Below, one piece after another: positions 9,274-18,533 of a DNA stretch of 64,000 nt. The first letter of the stretch is position 1; each line of letters starts with the position of its first letter. The notes under the pieces are model-generated. The model was not told the origin of the DNA and did not search any database. It saw nothing but the letters and a program-made list of their open reading frames with translations. Location of the stretch: NCBI RefSeq assembly GCF_000478605.2, contig NZ_ASHX02000001.1, forward strand, positions 434,001 through 498,000, read 5' to 3'. Source of the DNA: Streptomyces thermolilacinus SPC6. GTDB lineage: Bacteria > Actinomycetota > Actinomycetes > Streptomycetales > Streptomycetaceae. Both the position numbers and the translations under genes were made by a program.

Positions 9274-10881
9274 TCAGAACTGGAGCGACCAGGCGTTGAT
9301 GTAGCCGGTGTCGTTGGTCCAGTTGTCGCTGACCCGCAGTCTCCATGTGCCGTTCGCGGCCTCGGAGGAGGCGTCGACCGTGTACGTGGCCTGGACGTGG
9401 TCGGCGCTGTCGTTGCTGTTGTAGTCCTTCAGCAGGTACGCGGAGCCGTCGGGGGCGACCAGCTCCACGCGCAGGTCACCGCGGTAGGTGTGCCGGATGT
9501 CCACGGTGACGGACAGGTCCGCCGGGGCGTTGCCGCTGACGCCGGTCACCGCGAGGGGGGACTCGACGGTCGCGTGGTCGCGGATCGTGTAGTCGCCGGT
9601 GTTCTCGAAGCGCGGTCCGGTGGGCGGCGGGGCGGTGTCGCCGGAGCCGGTGTGGAGCAGGCGGTTCGGGGAGCCCGTACGCGCGTCGGTGACCTTGTCG
9701 GCGGTGGCGTCGGCCACCAGCCGGTCGAGGACCTGGGCGGGGGTCCACGTCGGGTTGGCGGAGAGGATCAGGGCCGCCGCGCCCGCCGTGTGCGGGGACG
9801 CCATGGAGGTGCCGCTGTCCGGCCGGGACGCGGTGTCGCCCGTGTGGGACGTGGAGACGATGGAGTCGCCCGGGGCGAAGACGTCCAGGCAGGAGCCGTA
9901 GTTGGAGCCCTGGCCGTTGTTCCATCCGGTGGCGCGGGCGTCCCTGCTGTTGGTGGCGCCGACGGTGATGGCCGACGGGGTGGAGGCCGGGGAGTACTGG
10001 CAGGCGTCGGCGTTGTTGTTGCCCGCCGCGACGACCCAGGTGACGCCGGAGGAGATGGAGGCCGCGACCGCGTCGTTGACGGACTGGTTCCGTCCGCCGC
10101 CGATGCTCATGTTGGCCACCGCGGGCTTGGCCGCGTTCCTGGTGACCCAGTCGATGCCCGCGAGGACCGGCGCCCAGCTGCTGCCGGAGTTCCCCTGGCA
10201 GTTCAGCACTCGTACGCTGACGATCTTGACGCCCTTGGCCACGCCGAACGAGCTGCCGCCGACCGTACCGGCGACGTGCGTGCCGTGTCCGTGGCAGTCG
10301 GAGGCGTTGGAGTCGTTGTCGATGAAGTCGTACCCGCTGACCGCGCGGCCGCCGAAGTCCCGGTGGCTGAGCCGGACGCCGGAGTCCAGGACGTACGCGG
10401 TGACGTTGGACGCGGTGGTGGCGTACGTGTAGCGGGAGTCCGTGGGCAGTGAGCGCTGGTCGATGCGGTCCAGGCCCCAGGACGGCGGGTCGGTCTGCGT
10501 GTCGGCCGCGTACGCGACGCCGTCGGCCTCCACCCGGGCGACGGACGGGTCGGCGGCCAGCCGCTTCGCCCGCTCCTCGGACATCGTGACGGCGAAGCCG
10601 CGCAGGGCGGCGGTGTACGTGTGGGTCACGCTGCCCCCGTGCCGCTTGGCCAGGGCCTTCGCGGAGGCGGGTATGTCGGTGAGGGCCACCGAGTCGGCGA
10701 AGGTGACGATGTACGCCCCCTCCACGGCCCCGGGGCGGTCCGCGCCGACGATCCGGCCCTCGCCGCCGGGCGGTACGGGCGCGGTTTCGGCGGCCCCGGC
10801 GGTGGTGGCGGCGCCGACGAGCAGGGCGGCACTGGCACCGACGGCGAGCAGCCGCCGTACGGCGCGAGCGTCGAACTCCAT
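9274..10881 (-). CDS. Secreted S8 serine protease (subtilisin/proteinase K type) with C-terminal P-domain
   Basis: The preproprotein has 535 residues: signal peptide (1-31), inhibitor_I9 propeptide (about 55-125), S8 catalytic domain (about 130-400) and a proprotein-convertase P-domain (about 425-535; VTVDIRHTYRGDLRVELVAP ... NAWSLQF). The triad is intact: Asp 166 (VLDSGV), His 199 (GHGTHVAG) and Ser 359 (GTSMASPH). The oxyanion Asn is in AAGNNN. ATG at 10881 follows GGGAGAAACC. It digests proteins outside the cell. A 40-bp imperfect dyad lies about 80-120 bp upstream and may control it. Confidence 0.95.
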   Translation of the reverse strand: MEFDARAVRRLLAVGASAALLVGAATTAGAAETAPVPPGGEGRIVGADRPGAVEGAYIVTFADSVALTDIPASAKALAKRHGGSVTHTYTAALRGFAVTMSEERAKRLAADPSVARVEADGVAYAADTQTDPPSWGLDRIDQRSLPTDSRYTYATTASNVTAYVLDSGVRLSHRDFGGRAVSGYDFIDNDSNASDCHGHGTHVAGTVGGSSFGVAKGVKIVSVRVLNCQGNSGSSWAPVLAGIDWVTRNAAKPAVANMSIGGGRNQSVNDAVAASISSGVTWVVAAGNNNADACQYSPASTPSAITVGATNSRDARATGWNNGQGSNYGSCLDVFAPGDSIVSTSHTGDTASRPDSGTSMASPHTAGAAALILSANPTWTPAQVLDRLVADATADKVTDARTGSPNRLLHTGSGDTAPPPTGPRFENTGDYTIRDHATVESPLAVTGVSGNAPADLSVTVDIRHTYRGDLRVELVAPDGSAYLLKDYNSNDSADHVQATYTVDASSEAANGTWRLRVSDNWTNDTGYINAWSLQF

Positions 10882-11581
10882 GGTTTCTCCCTTGAGAGCG
10901 GTCCGGACCTGCCTGGTCCGGGGGTGGTGCGGGTCGCGGGTCCGGGGGCGGCGAGACCGAATGAAATGGCATAGGCATGACAAAGCCTGGTGCCTTTCAT
11001 CCCTCCTGCCGAGCGCCGAACGGACCGGCGTGCGGCGTCGGCGCCGAGCGGCCTTCCGAGACCGGAGCCCGGCGTCCGGACGCAGGACCCCGGTCCGCGC
11101 CGTCCGTCGCCTGACGTCCGCGGGCGGTGAGGTGGCGCCGCACGGAAGGGACCCGTGCGGCGCCGGACCGGGCCGTACGGGGGTCCCCCGCGTGGCGCCG
11201 GGTCGGAGCGACGTCGTACGGCCGCGTGGGGGGCAGCCGGTGCCCGCGCCGGGCCCTGTCAGCGGGCCCGTCGGGACGCGGGGCGGACGACGTCGTCCGA
11301 CCGCTGAAGCTTCGGCTCGACGGCGGGGACCGAGCAATCCGTAGCGCTACCCAAAAAGTGGAGCCGGGCGGCGCGCCGGACACGCGTCCTCTCCCCCGGT
11401 CCACGAGCCGGGGCCTGACGGGGATTCGCTAGGTGGTGGACCCCTATTGCACCGGTGGACGTGAGCCGGTAGACCACCCACCACCCGGCCGCACGGGACC
11501 CCGCCGTGGCCGAGCGGCGGTGGACGGTGGCCGGTGGACGGCGCGACGGACTCCGGGACCGATGTGGAGGGAACGGACGGC
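10882..11581. other. 700-bp divergent control region of the protease and LAL genes
   Basis: No supported gene. The protease side carries the dyad at 10961-11000. The middle (11001-11400) is GC-rich without clear signals. The LAL side has a less GC-rich stretch near 11330-11460 that may hold promoters, but I cannot assign -10/-35 boxes with confidence. Confidence 0.5.
10961..11000. promoter_or_regulatory. Long imperfect inverted repeat upstream of the S8 protease
   Basis: Left arm ATGAAATGGCATAGGC and right arm GCCTGGTGCCTTTCAT are complementary except for a one-base bulge and an internal mismatch, around an 8-nt loop (ATGACAAA). The element is clearly less GC-rich than its surroundings and lies 80-119 bp before the protease start codon. 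It could be a regulator-binding dyad or an mRNA leader hairpin. Confidence 0.6.
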
Positions 11582-14500
11582 ATGGAGGAGGAGCCAGTGG
11601 ACAGCCCCGCCGGTACCGGACGCTCCGCCCGCCCCGACAGCCCCGGCCCGGCCCTTCCCGCCGACTTCGGCACGCCCGCCGGACTCCCCGGCGGCCGTTT
11701 CGGGTCCGTAGCGTCCGCCGGTGGCGTCGGGGCCGTCGGGCTGGTCGGGCGGGACGCCGAGGTGCGCCTCCTGCGGGCGGTGCTCGCGCAGGGGCCGTGC
11801 GTGGTGGTCGTACGGGGCGAGGCGGGGGTCGGCGCGTCCCGCCTGGTGGACGAGCTGCTGGCCGACCCCGTGTGCACCGGACTGACGCACCTGCGCGGAA
11901 CCTGCCCCGACACGACGGAGCACGCACCCCTCGCGGCGGTGACCGACGCCCTCGCCGGGCTTCCGTACCGGCCCGGCGCCTGCCTGCCACCGGTGACCGG
12001 CGTCGTCGGGACGGTCGTCCCCGAGCTGGCGGACCGGCTGCCGCCACCCCCTCCGCTGCCCGAACCGGCCCTGCGCGACGGACTCTTGGCACGTGGCGTC
12101 CGGGCCCTGCTGGCGGCGCTCGGTCCTGCGGTACTGGTCGTGGAGGACGTGCACGCGGCGGACGCCCGCACCCTGGACGTGCTGCACCGGCTCACGGCGG
12201 AGATGCCGCCGTCGCTCCGGCTGGTCGTGACCGAGCGCGCGGCCCCCGGCCTGCCGGTCCTCGGCGTCCGCGCCCACCCCCGGGTACGGGTCGAGGAGGT
12301 CGCGCTGCGGCCGTGGAGCCCCGGGGAGACCAGGGAGTACGTCCGGCGGTGGCTCGGGGGGCGCGCGGCCGGACCGGAGCTCGCCGAACTGGTGCACACG
12401 CGTACGGGCGGGCTGCCCGCCGCGGTGGAGGCGCTGCTGCGGGAGGCGGGGCAGGGCGGTCCGGCCGCTTCCGGCGGTCACAGCCGTACGGTCGGTGTGG
12501 CGGACGTGCGCGCGGTCGGCGTCCCGGCGGCGGTCCGCCGGGACATGGCCCGGCGGCGCGGCCCCCTCGACGGGACGGCCGACCGGGTCGTGGAGGCGGC
12601 CGCCGTCCTCGACCGGCCGGTCGCCCTGGACGTACTCGCCGAGGTGGCGGGGGTGACCGCCGACGACGCGGAACGGGCCGTGGCGCTCGCCGCACGCCGC
12701 GCGGTGCTCAGCGCCGACGGGCGGCACACGCGGTTCCGGCACGCCCTGGACCGCGACGCGGTGCACGAGCGGATCGCCGGGCCCCGGCTGGAACGCCTCG
12801 CCCTGCGCGCCGCCCGGGCCCTGCGCCGGGCGGGCGGGCCGCTGCCGCTGGCCGACCTGGCCCGCCTGCACCAGGAGGCCGGTCGGACGCGGGACGCCCT
12901 GCGGTACCTGGTGGCGGCCGCCGACCGGGCCGCCGCCCGGGGCGACTACGCCGCCGCGACCGCGCTCTACACCCGGGCGGTCACCGAGCAGCCCCGTCCG
13001 TCGCTCGCCGACCAGGCGGGCAGGAGCAGCGGGACGCCGCGTGGAGTCGGGGCCCGTGTCCGTACCGCCGTGAAACTCGCCCGTACCGCCCAGCTCGCGC
13101 GCGCCGGGGACGATGTGGTGAGCGCCGTCCGGCGGGTCCTGGAGGAGGACGACCCGCCGCCCCGGCTGCGCGGCGAGATCAGGCTCCATCTGAGCGTCGT
13201 GCTGCGCAACCAGGGCGCGACGCCCCTGGACAGCCTCAACGAGATCGCCCGCGCCCTGCCCGATCTGGAGGAGAGCGACCCGCAGACCGCCGCCCGCGCG
13301 ATGTCCGTGGCGGCCATTCCCTCCATCAAGGGGTGGCCGGTCAGCCGTCATCGGGCATGGCTGGAGCGGGTCGAGCCGGCGGCCCGCGCGGTGACGGACC
13401 CCGCGACCCGGGCGGCGGTCGCCGCGAACCGCGCCACCGCCCTGATGCTGCTGGGCGACGCACGGGCGTGGGCCGCCGCCGACGCGCTGGACCGCCCCGC
13501 CGCCTCGGCCCTGGAGGCGGCGCAGCACGCCCGGGGGTGGGCCAACCTGGCGCACGCGACGGTCGCCCTCGGGTACACCGGGCGGGCCCGCGCGTTCCTG
13601 GACCGGGCCGCCGCCGGGCTCGAGGCCACGTCCAGCCCGTACCTGGAGGGGCTCACGCACACCGCCCGGCTGGTCATCGGCTGGCACGAGGGGCGGTGGG
13701 AGGGACTGCGCGAGGCCGCCGACCGCGTCACCCTGGCGTACGAGGAGATCCCCGACCTGACCGCCGAGGCGATGCTGGTGCGCGGTCTGACCGCGCTGCA
13801 CGTCCACGGCGACGTGCCCACCGCGCGCCGGGACCTCGCCGAGGCCGCCCGGCTCACCCGCTACGACACCGGGTTCATCCTCACCGCGTCCGCCGCCGCC
13901 ACCGCGCGGCTCCACCTGGAGGCGGGACGCCCCGGGCAGGCGGGGGACGCCGTGGAGACGGCCCTGCACCACCTGGACCGGACCGGTGGATGGGTGTGGG
14001 CCACGGAGGTCGTGCCCACCTCCGTCGAGGCGCTGCACGGCAGCGGCCAGAGCGAGCGGGCGCACCGGCTCGTCGAGGACTTCGCGGCGGGGACCGCGGG
14101 CCGCGACGCCCCCGCCGCCGGGGCGGCGCTGACGGTGTGCCGGGCCCTGCTCGCGGAGGCGGAGGGCCGCTTCGGCGCGGCCGCGGCGCTGCTGGCCCGG
14201 GCCGAGGCCGAGTGGCGGCGGCTCGGACGCCCCTTCGACGCGGCGGGCGCGGCGGAGGCCCGGGGGCGGTGCCTGTTCCAGGCCGGGCACGCGGACGCCG
14301 AGGCGACCGTCCAGGGGGCGATCACCGCGTACCAGGGCCTCGGCGCCCGCTGGGACGTGGCCCGCTGCCACCGGCTGCTGCGCCGCCACGACGTCGTCAC
14401 CACCCACCGCCGGGGCCGTCTGGGCTACGGCGACCGGCTCTCCCCGCGGGAGGAGGAGGTGGCGAGGCTCGTCGCCCAGGGGCGGGCGAACCGCGAGATC

Positions 14501-14632
14501 GCCGAGAGCCTGGTCCTGTCCACCCGGACCGTGGAACACCATGTCGCCCGCATCATGCGGAAGCTGGACGTGGCGTCCCGCACGGACATCGCCCTGGCGC
14601 ACGAGCGGCTCGCCGACCGTGCGGACTGCTGA
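11582..14632 (+). CDS. LAL-type LuxR-family transcriptional regulator (AAA + TPR-like + HTH)
   Basis: The protein has about 1016 residues: an N-terminal AAA ATPase module (about 55-330), a long helical TPR-like region, and a C-terminal LuxR HTH (LSPREEEVARLVAQGRANRE ... STRTVEHHVARIMRKL). Such LAL proteins act as pathway-specific or sugar-responsive activators. The Walker A motif reads GEAGVGAS: the invariant Lys is replaced by Ala (residue 85), while the Walker B VLVVEDVHAAD is intact. ATG at 11582 follows GGAGGG; an in-frame GTG at 11534 and a GTG at 11597 behind GGAGGAGGAG are alternatives. It is divergent from the protease, which may be a target. Confidence 0.88.
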   Translation: MEEEPVDSPAGTGRSARPDSPGPALPADFGTPAGLPGGRFGSVASAGGVGAVGLVGRDAEVRLLRAVLAQGPCVVVVRGEAGVGASRLVDELLADPVCTGLTHLRGTCPDTTEHAPLAAVTDALAGLPYRPGACLPPVTGVVGTVVPELADRLPPPPPLPEPALRDGLLARGVRALLAALGPAVLVVEDVHAADARTLDVLHRLTAEMPPSLRLVVTERAAPGLPVLGVRAHPRVRVEEVALRPWSPGETREYVRRWLGGRAAGPELAELVHTRTGGLPAAVEALLREAGQGGPAASGGHSRTVGVADVRAVGVPAAVRRDMARRRGPLDGTADRVVEAAAVLDRPVALDVLAEVAGVTADDAERAVALAARRAVLSADGRHTRFRHALDRDAVHERIAGPRLERLALRAARALRRAGGPLPLADLARLHQEAGRTRDALRYLVAAADRAAARGDYAAATALYTRAVTEQPRPSLADQAGRSSGTPRGVGARVRTAVKLARTAQLARAGDDVVSAVRRVLEEDDPPPRLRGEIRLHLSVVLRNQGATPLDSLNEIARALPDLEESDPQTAARAMSVAAIPSIKGWPVSRHRAWLERVEPAARAVTDPATRAAVAANRATALMLLGDARAWAAADALDRPAASALEAAQHARGWANLAHATVALGYTGRARAFLDRAAAGLEATSSPYLEGLTHTARLVIGWHEGRWEGLREAADRVTLAYEEIPDLTAEAMLVRGLTALHVHGDVPTARRDLAEAARLTRYDTGFILTASAAATARLHLEAGRPGQAGDAVETALHHLDRTGGWVWATEVVPTSVEALHGSGQSERAHRLVEDFAAGTAGRDAPAAGAALTVCRALLAEAEGRFGAAAALLARAEAEWRRLGRPFDAAGAAEARGRCLFQAGHADAEATVQGAITAYQGLGARWDVARCHRLLRRHDVVTTHRRGRLGYGDRLSPREEEVARLVAQGRANREIAESLVLSTRTVEHHVARIMRKLDVASRTDIALAHERLADRADC

Positions 14633-14746
14633 CCCTCAGGTGCGCCTCCGGCCGCGAGCCGTTCCCGCGCGGAAGGGCCCCCATGCCCCTGCCCTCGGCC
14701 GTCCCGCCCCTCGTACCCGCCGACGAGCGGTCCGGTCCGCTGGGGC

Positions 14747-15268
14747 TCAGCCGACGGTGACGGTGTAGGTGATGCGCTCGGGGGCCTGGGACGGGGTGGC
14801 CGCCCCCGTGGCCGGGGTGGTGGAGGGCGCGGTCGTCCCGGGGGGCGTGCTGGAGGTGTTGTCCCGGCAGGTGGTGAAGGTGCAGTGCAGCAGCGTGAAC
14901 CGGGTGGTCCCCTTGCCCTTGGCCTCGAAGGTGAAGGTGAGCGGGCGGCCGGAACCGGGCGCGGGCTCGTCGCCGGAGTCCGGCGCGTACGCCTGGCCGT
15001 GGCTGACGAGCACCGAACTGTCCGGCTCGGGGCCGACCAGGTACCAGTACTCGCGGGTGGAGGCGTTCTGGCTGACGGTGAGCGTGAAGCGCTCGCCAGG
15101 TGCGGCGGTGATACTCGTGTCGTGCACCGGGTGACTCGTCGTACGGCCCGACGACTCGCCGGTGCCCGAGCCGCAGCCCGTGGCGAGAGCGAGCAGCGCG
15201 GCCGCCGCGACCACGGCACCGGCCCTGCTACGGCGGAAGACGGACGCTGTACGCGTTGGGGAGATCAC
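14747..15268 (-). CDS. Lipoprotein resembling chagasin-type (I42) protease inhibitors
   Basis: The protein has 173 residues with a signal peptide and lipobox LATGC (Cys about 32). The mature part has the layout of the I42/chagasin fold: GERFTLTVSQNASTREYWY, a middle strand SGRPLTFTFEAKGKGTTRFT and a terminal YTVTVG. A Thr/Pro-rich insert sits before the last strand, and the two cysteines in LLHCTFTTC may form a disulphide. Canonical chagasin loops (NPTTGY, RPW) are degenerate, so inhibition of cysteine proteases is uncertain. GTG at 15268 is the only good start. It is convergent with the LAL gene. Confidence 0.65.
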   Translation of the reverse strand: MISPTRTASVFRRSRAGAVVAAAALLALATGCGSGTGESSGRTTSHPVHDTSITAAPGERFTLTVSQNASTREYWYLVGPEPDSSVLVSHGQAYAPDSGDEPAPGSGRPLTFTFEAKGKGTTRFTLLHCTFTTCRDNTSSTPPGTTAPSTTPATGAATPSQAPERITYTVTVG

Positions 15269-15472
15269 TGTGGGAAGCCTTGTCCGTACGGCCGTTGACG
15301 AAGTCGCCCTCGCCGTCGGGCCGGTCGAGCCGAGGGGGTGTACCTCCGAAGCATGTCACCCCGCTGGGCGCGCTCCTCCCCGGGGACGTTCGACCGCCGC
15401 CGCCTTGCCCGGTGCGTCGGCCGATGCCTCCTCGCCGTCCGTACGGGCGGCGAGGAAGCGAGCGGCTGTCCC

Positions 15473-17539
15473 CTACCGGCGGCTGCGCACCAGCAGGTAC
15501 AGGAAGTACGGCGTGCCGATCACGGCGGTCATGAGGCCCGCGCCGAGCTGGGCCGGGGCGATCACGGTGCGGCCCACCAGGTCCGCGGCGCACACGAGGA
15601 CGGCGCCGAGGAGGACCGCCACCGGCACGACGCGGGCGTGCTGCCGGCCCACGAGGGCGCGGGCCGCGTGCGGGGCGACGAGTCCGACGAAGCTGATGGT
15701 GCCCGCGGCGGCCACGGCCGTGGCGCTGAGCAGGACGCTCAGGGTGAGGAAGCCGAGGCGGCCGCGTCCCAGGGCGAGGCCGAGCAGCCGCGGGGTGTCC
15801 TCGTCGAGGGAGACGAGGTCGAGTTCGGTGCGCCGGGCGGCCGCGACGGCCACGCCGACCGCCACGGCGACCGCGAGAGGGGCCACGTCGGGCAGGGTCC
15901 GCCCGTAGGTGGAGCCGGACAGCCAGGTGAGGGCCTTTGTCGCGTTGAACGGGTCGGTGAGGATGATGAGCAGGCTGACCAGGGCGGCCGTGCCGGTGTG
16001 GATGGCGAATCCGACGAGGACGAGTCTGGTCTGCTGGAAACCGCTCCGCGCGGCCAGCCCGAACAGCAGGGCGGAGGCCGTCGCGGCGCCCGCGAAAGCC
16101 GCAGCGGCCACGCTCCACGAACCGGCCACGGGAACCGTCGTCACGAGGAGCACGGCTCCGAGCGCGGCGCCGCCGGAGACGCCCATGATGCCGGGCTCGG
16201 CGAGGGGGTTGCGGGTCACGGCCTGGACCATGGTGCCCGCCAGGGCGAGTGCCGCGCCCGCGAGCAGCGCCGCGATGACCCTCGGCACGCGGGTGTCCAG
16301 GACGAAGGAGACGGTCTGCCCGGCCCGGCCGAGCGCCCAGTTGGTCACGTCGCCCAGGAGGAGCTTGGCGTCTCCCAGCAGGACTGCGGCGATGGTCACG
16401 CCGACGAACACGGCGGCCAGGACGACGGTGGTGGTGAGGAAGACGGCCCGGCTGCGGATGCGGAGCCGGTCGGCGGCGACGCCCGCGGTGTCCCGGAGCC
16501 GTGCCGCCATGGCGATGACGAAGACGGCGCCGACGAGGCTGGTGACGACACCGGTCGGCACGGCGACCGCCGTGTCCGCCGGTACGAGGGCGCGCAGCAG
16601 CACGTCCGCGCCGAGCACGAGCGCCGCGCCGACGAGGCCCGCGGCCGGGATGCCGACGCGGGTCCGGGCGAAGCCGCGGAACCGGCGGGCGAGGGGGCGT
16701 ACGAGGGCCGGGGCGCACAGGCCGATGAAGCCGACGGGACCGGCCAGGGTGACGGCGCACGTGGCGAGCAGTGCCGCGAGCACGACCGCGGTCACGCGGG
16801 TGGCGCGGACCGGGACGCCGAGGCCCCGGGCGGCCTCGTCGCCGAGTCCCAGGACGTCGATCCTGCGGGCCAGGAGCAGCAGTCCGGCGAGGCCGACGAC
16901 ACCGATGGGCGCCATCTGGAGGATGCCGTCGAAGCCGTTCTGGGCGATGCTGCCCTGGTTCCAGTGGTAGACGCCCTCCGTCTCGTGGGGGAAGAGGAGG
17001 ATGAGCCCCTCGGTGAGGGCGGTGAGGCCGAGGGTGAGCGCGCTGCCGGCGAGGACGAGGCGGACGGTGCCGGTGCCCAGGCCGGACAGGCCCAGCACGA
17101 CGGCCGCCGCGGCGAGCCCGCCCGCGAAGGCGATGCCGGAGGACGCGAGCAGCGGCAGCGAGACACCGGTGGCGGCGGCCAGGCCGAGGGCGAAGTAGGA
17201 GCCCGCGTTGACGGCGAGGGTGTCGGGTGAGGCGAGGACGTTGCGGCTGACCGCCTGGAGGGCGGCGCCCGACATGCCGAGGACGACCCCGACGAGCAGT
17301 CCGGCCGTCATCCTCGGCAGCCGGGAGGCGATGACGACGGACGCGTCGGTGGGGTCGGCACGGCCGGTGAGGGCCTTCCACACCTCGGTCGCGCCGACGG
17401 ACGCGGTGCCCTGGGTGATGCCCACGAGGGCGAGGCCCGTGACGAGGAGGAGCAGTGCGGCCGTCACCGCGGCCGCGCCCGTCCGGGACGTGGCCGCCGA
17501 CGGAAGGGTGGTGGCGGGGGTTGTCGCGGTGACGGCCAT
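15473..17539 (-). CDS. Iron-siderophore ABC transporter permease, fused double FecCD protein
   Basis: The protein has 688 residues and consists of two tandem FecCD/BtuC domains of about 340 residues each, as in FhuB. Each half has the conserved LPR motif (SRLPRMTAGLLVG; TRVPRVIAALLAG), AVTRNPLAEPGIMGVSGG-type loops and about ten hydrophobic segments. One chain therefore forms the full membrane channel. ATG at 17539 lies 4 nt after the stop of the binding-protein gene, so it is the last gene of the ATPase-binding protein-permease operon. Regulation by iron follows from the box at 19399-19417. Confidence 0.93.
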   Translation of the reverse strand: MAVTATTPATTLPSAATSRTGAAAVTAALLLLVTGLALVGITQGTASVGATEVWKALTGRADPTDASVVIASRLPRMTAGLLVGVVLGMSGAALQAVSRNVLASPDTLAVNAGSYFALGLAAATGVSLPLLASSGIAFAGGLAAAAVVLGLSGLGTGTVRLVLAGSALTLGLTALTEGLILLFPHETEGVYHWNQGSIAQNGFDGILQMAPIGVVGLAGLLLLARRIDVLGLGDEAARGLGVPVRATRVTAVVLAALLATCAVTLAGPVGFIGLCAPALVRPLARRFRGFARTRVGIPAAGLVGAALVLGADVLLRALVPADTAVAVPTGVVTSLVGAVFVIAMAARLRDTAGVAADRLRIRSRAVFLTTTVVLAAVFVGVTIAAVLLGDAKLLLGDVTNWALGRAGQTVSFVLDTRVPRVIAALLAGAALALAGTMVQAVTRNPLAEPGIMGVSGGAALGAVLLVTTVPVAGSWSVAAAAFAGAATASALLFGLAARSGFQQTRLVLVGFAIHTGTAALVSLLIILTDPFNATKALTWLSGSTYGRTLPDVAPLAVAVAVGVAVAAARRTELDLVSLDEDTPRLLGLALGRGRLGFLTLSVLLSATAVAAAGTISFVGLVAPHAARALVGRQHARVVPVAVLLGAVLVCAADLVGRTVIAPAQLGAGLMTAVIGTPYFLYLLVRSRR

Positions 17540-17543
17540 GGTC

Positions 17544-18533
17544 CTACCTCTTCGTCAGTTCGGCGACGACGGAGTCGATGTACTTGTTCATCGACTCGGG
17601 CCCGCCGAACATCCAGATGCCGTCGGGCAGCCGGTGCACGTTGCCCTTCCTCACGAACGGCAGGGAGGTCCACACCTTGTCCTGGGCGAGGGTGCCGGTG
17701 AAGGGCGTGCTGTTCTTGTCGCCGTCGTTGCCGATGTACGCGAAGTGGACGTCGTCGCTGAGCTTGGTCAGGCCCTCGACGTCGGTGCTGCCGAGGCCGT
17801 ACGCCGGGTCGCCCTTGACCGTCCAGTCGTTCCGGAGGCCGAGCCGCTCGTTGACGGCGCCGATGAGCGAGCCGCTGGTGAAGGGCCGTATCGAGGTCTG
17901 GTTGGACACGACGTACCCGTCGGCGAAGGCGTACTTCGCCCCGGCGAGACCGGCGGCGGCGAGGGCCTTCTTGCCCTCCTCGAGCTTCGCGTCGAACGTC
18001 TTCTTGATCTCGTCGGCCTTCGCGGTGGTGCCGGTGGCCCGGGCGAGCAGGTCGAGGTTCTTGTTCATCCGGCCGATCGGGTCGGCCGCGTCGGCGGACT
18101 TGACCTCGATCACCGGGGCGACCTCGCGCAGCTGCTTGACGGCGGCCGGCGGAAGGTCGGTGCTGGCGACGATGAGGTCGGGCTTGAGGGCGGCGATCGT
18201 GTCCATGCTGGGCTCGCCGCGGGTGCCGATGTCCTTCGGCACGTTCTTCAACGGGACGGCGGAGTCCCAGGTCTTGTAGCCCTTGACGTCGGCGACGCCG
18301 ACCGGGTCCACGCCCAGCGAGACCAGCAGCTCGACCTCGTGCCACTCGGTGCCGACGACCTTCTCGGCGGGGCCGTCGAGTTCGACCTTCCGGCCGGAGG
18401 CGTCGGTGAGGGTGATCTTCTCGGCGGGCTTCTCCGCCTTGTCGTCGTCGGCGGCGGGCTCGGTGGTGCCGCAGGCGGTCAGGGTGAGGGCTGCCGCGGT
18501 GAGGGCCGCGGCGGTGAGGAGGTGTCGTCTCAT
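17544..18533 (-). CDS. Siderophore-binding lipoprotein (FecB/periplasmic-binding type III)
   Basis: The protein has 329 residues. Signal peptide and lipobox LTAC (Cys 21) anchor it outside the membrane. The mature part has the class-III binding-protein features: ITLTDASGRKVEL, KVVGTEWHEVELLVSLGVDP, and MDTIAALKPDLIVASTDLPP. It should capture ferric siderophore and deliver it to the fused permease. Its start overlaps the stop of the ATPase gene by 4 bp (ATGA), and its stop is 4 nt from the permease start. Confidence 0.93.
   Translation of the reverse strand: MRRHLLTAAALTAAALTLTACGTTEPAADDDKAEKPAEKITLTDASGRKVELDGPAEKVVGTEWHEVELLVSLGVDPVGVADVKGYKTWDSAVPLKNVPKDIGTRGEPSMDTIAALKPDLIVASTDLPPAAVKQLREVAPVIEVKSADAADPIGRMNKNLDLLARATGTTAKADEIKKTFDAKLEEGKKALAAAGLAGAKYAFADGYVVSNQTSIRPFTSGSLIGAVNERLGLRNDWTVKGDPAYGLGSTDVEGLTKLSDDVHFAYIGNDGDKNSTPFTGTLAQDKVWTSLPFVRKGNVHRLPDGIWMFGGPESMNKYIDSVVAELTKR

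Noticed and set aside
10626..11000. 124-codon minus-strand frame starting at the dyad upstream of the protease
   Set aside because: It runs out of frame into the protease gene and shows no domain; only a short leader peptide at its start remains possible.
11444..14602. Long minus-strand frame opposite the LAL gene
   Set aside because: Composition is that of a shadow frame and the plus-strand LAL product has clear AAA and LuxR domains.
14747..15268. The I42-like lipoprotein considered as inhibitor of the neighbouring S8 protease
   Set aside because: I42/chagasin proteins inhibit papain-like cysteine proteases, the two genes are separated by the LAL gene, and key inhibitor loops are degenerate.
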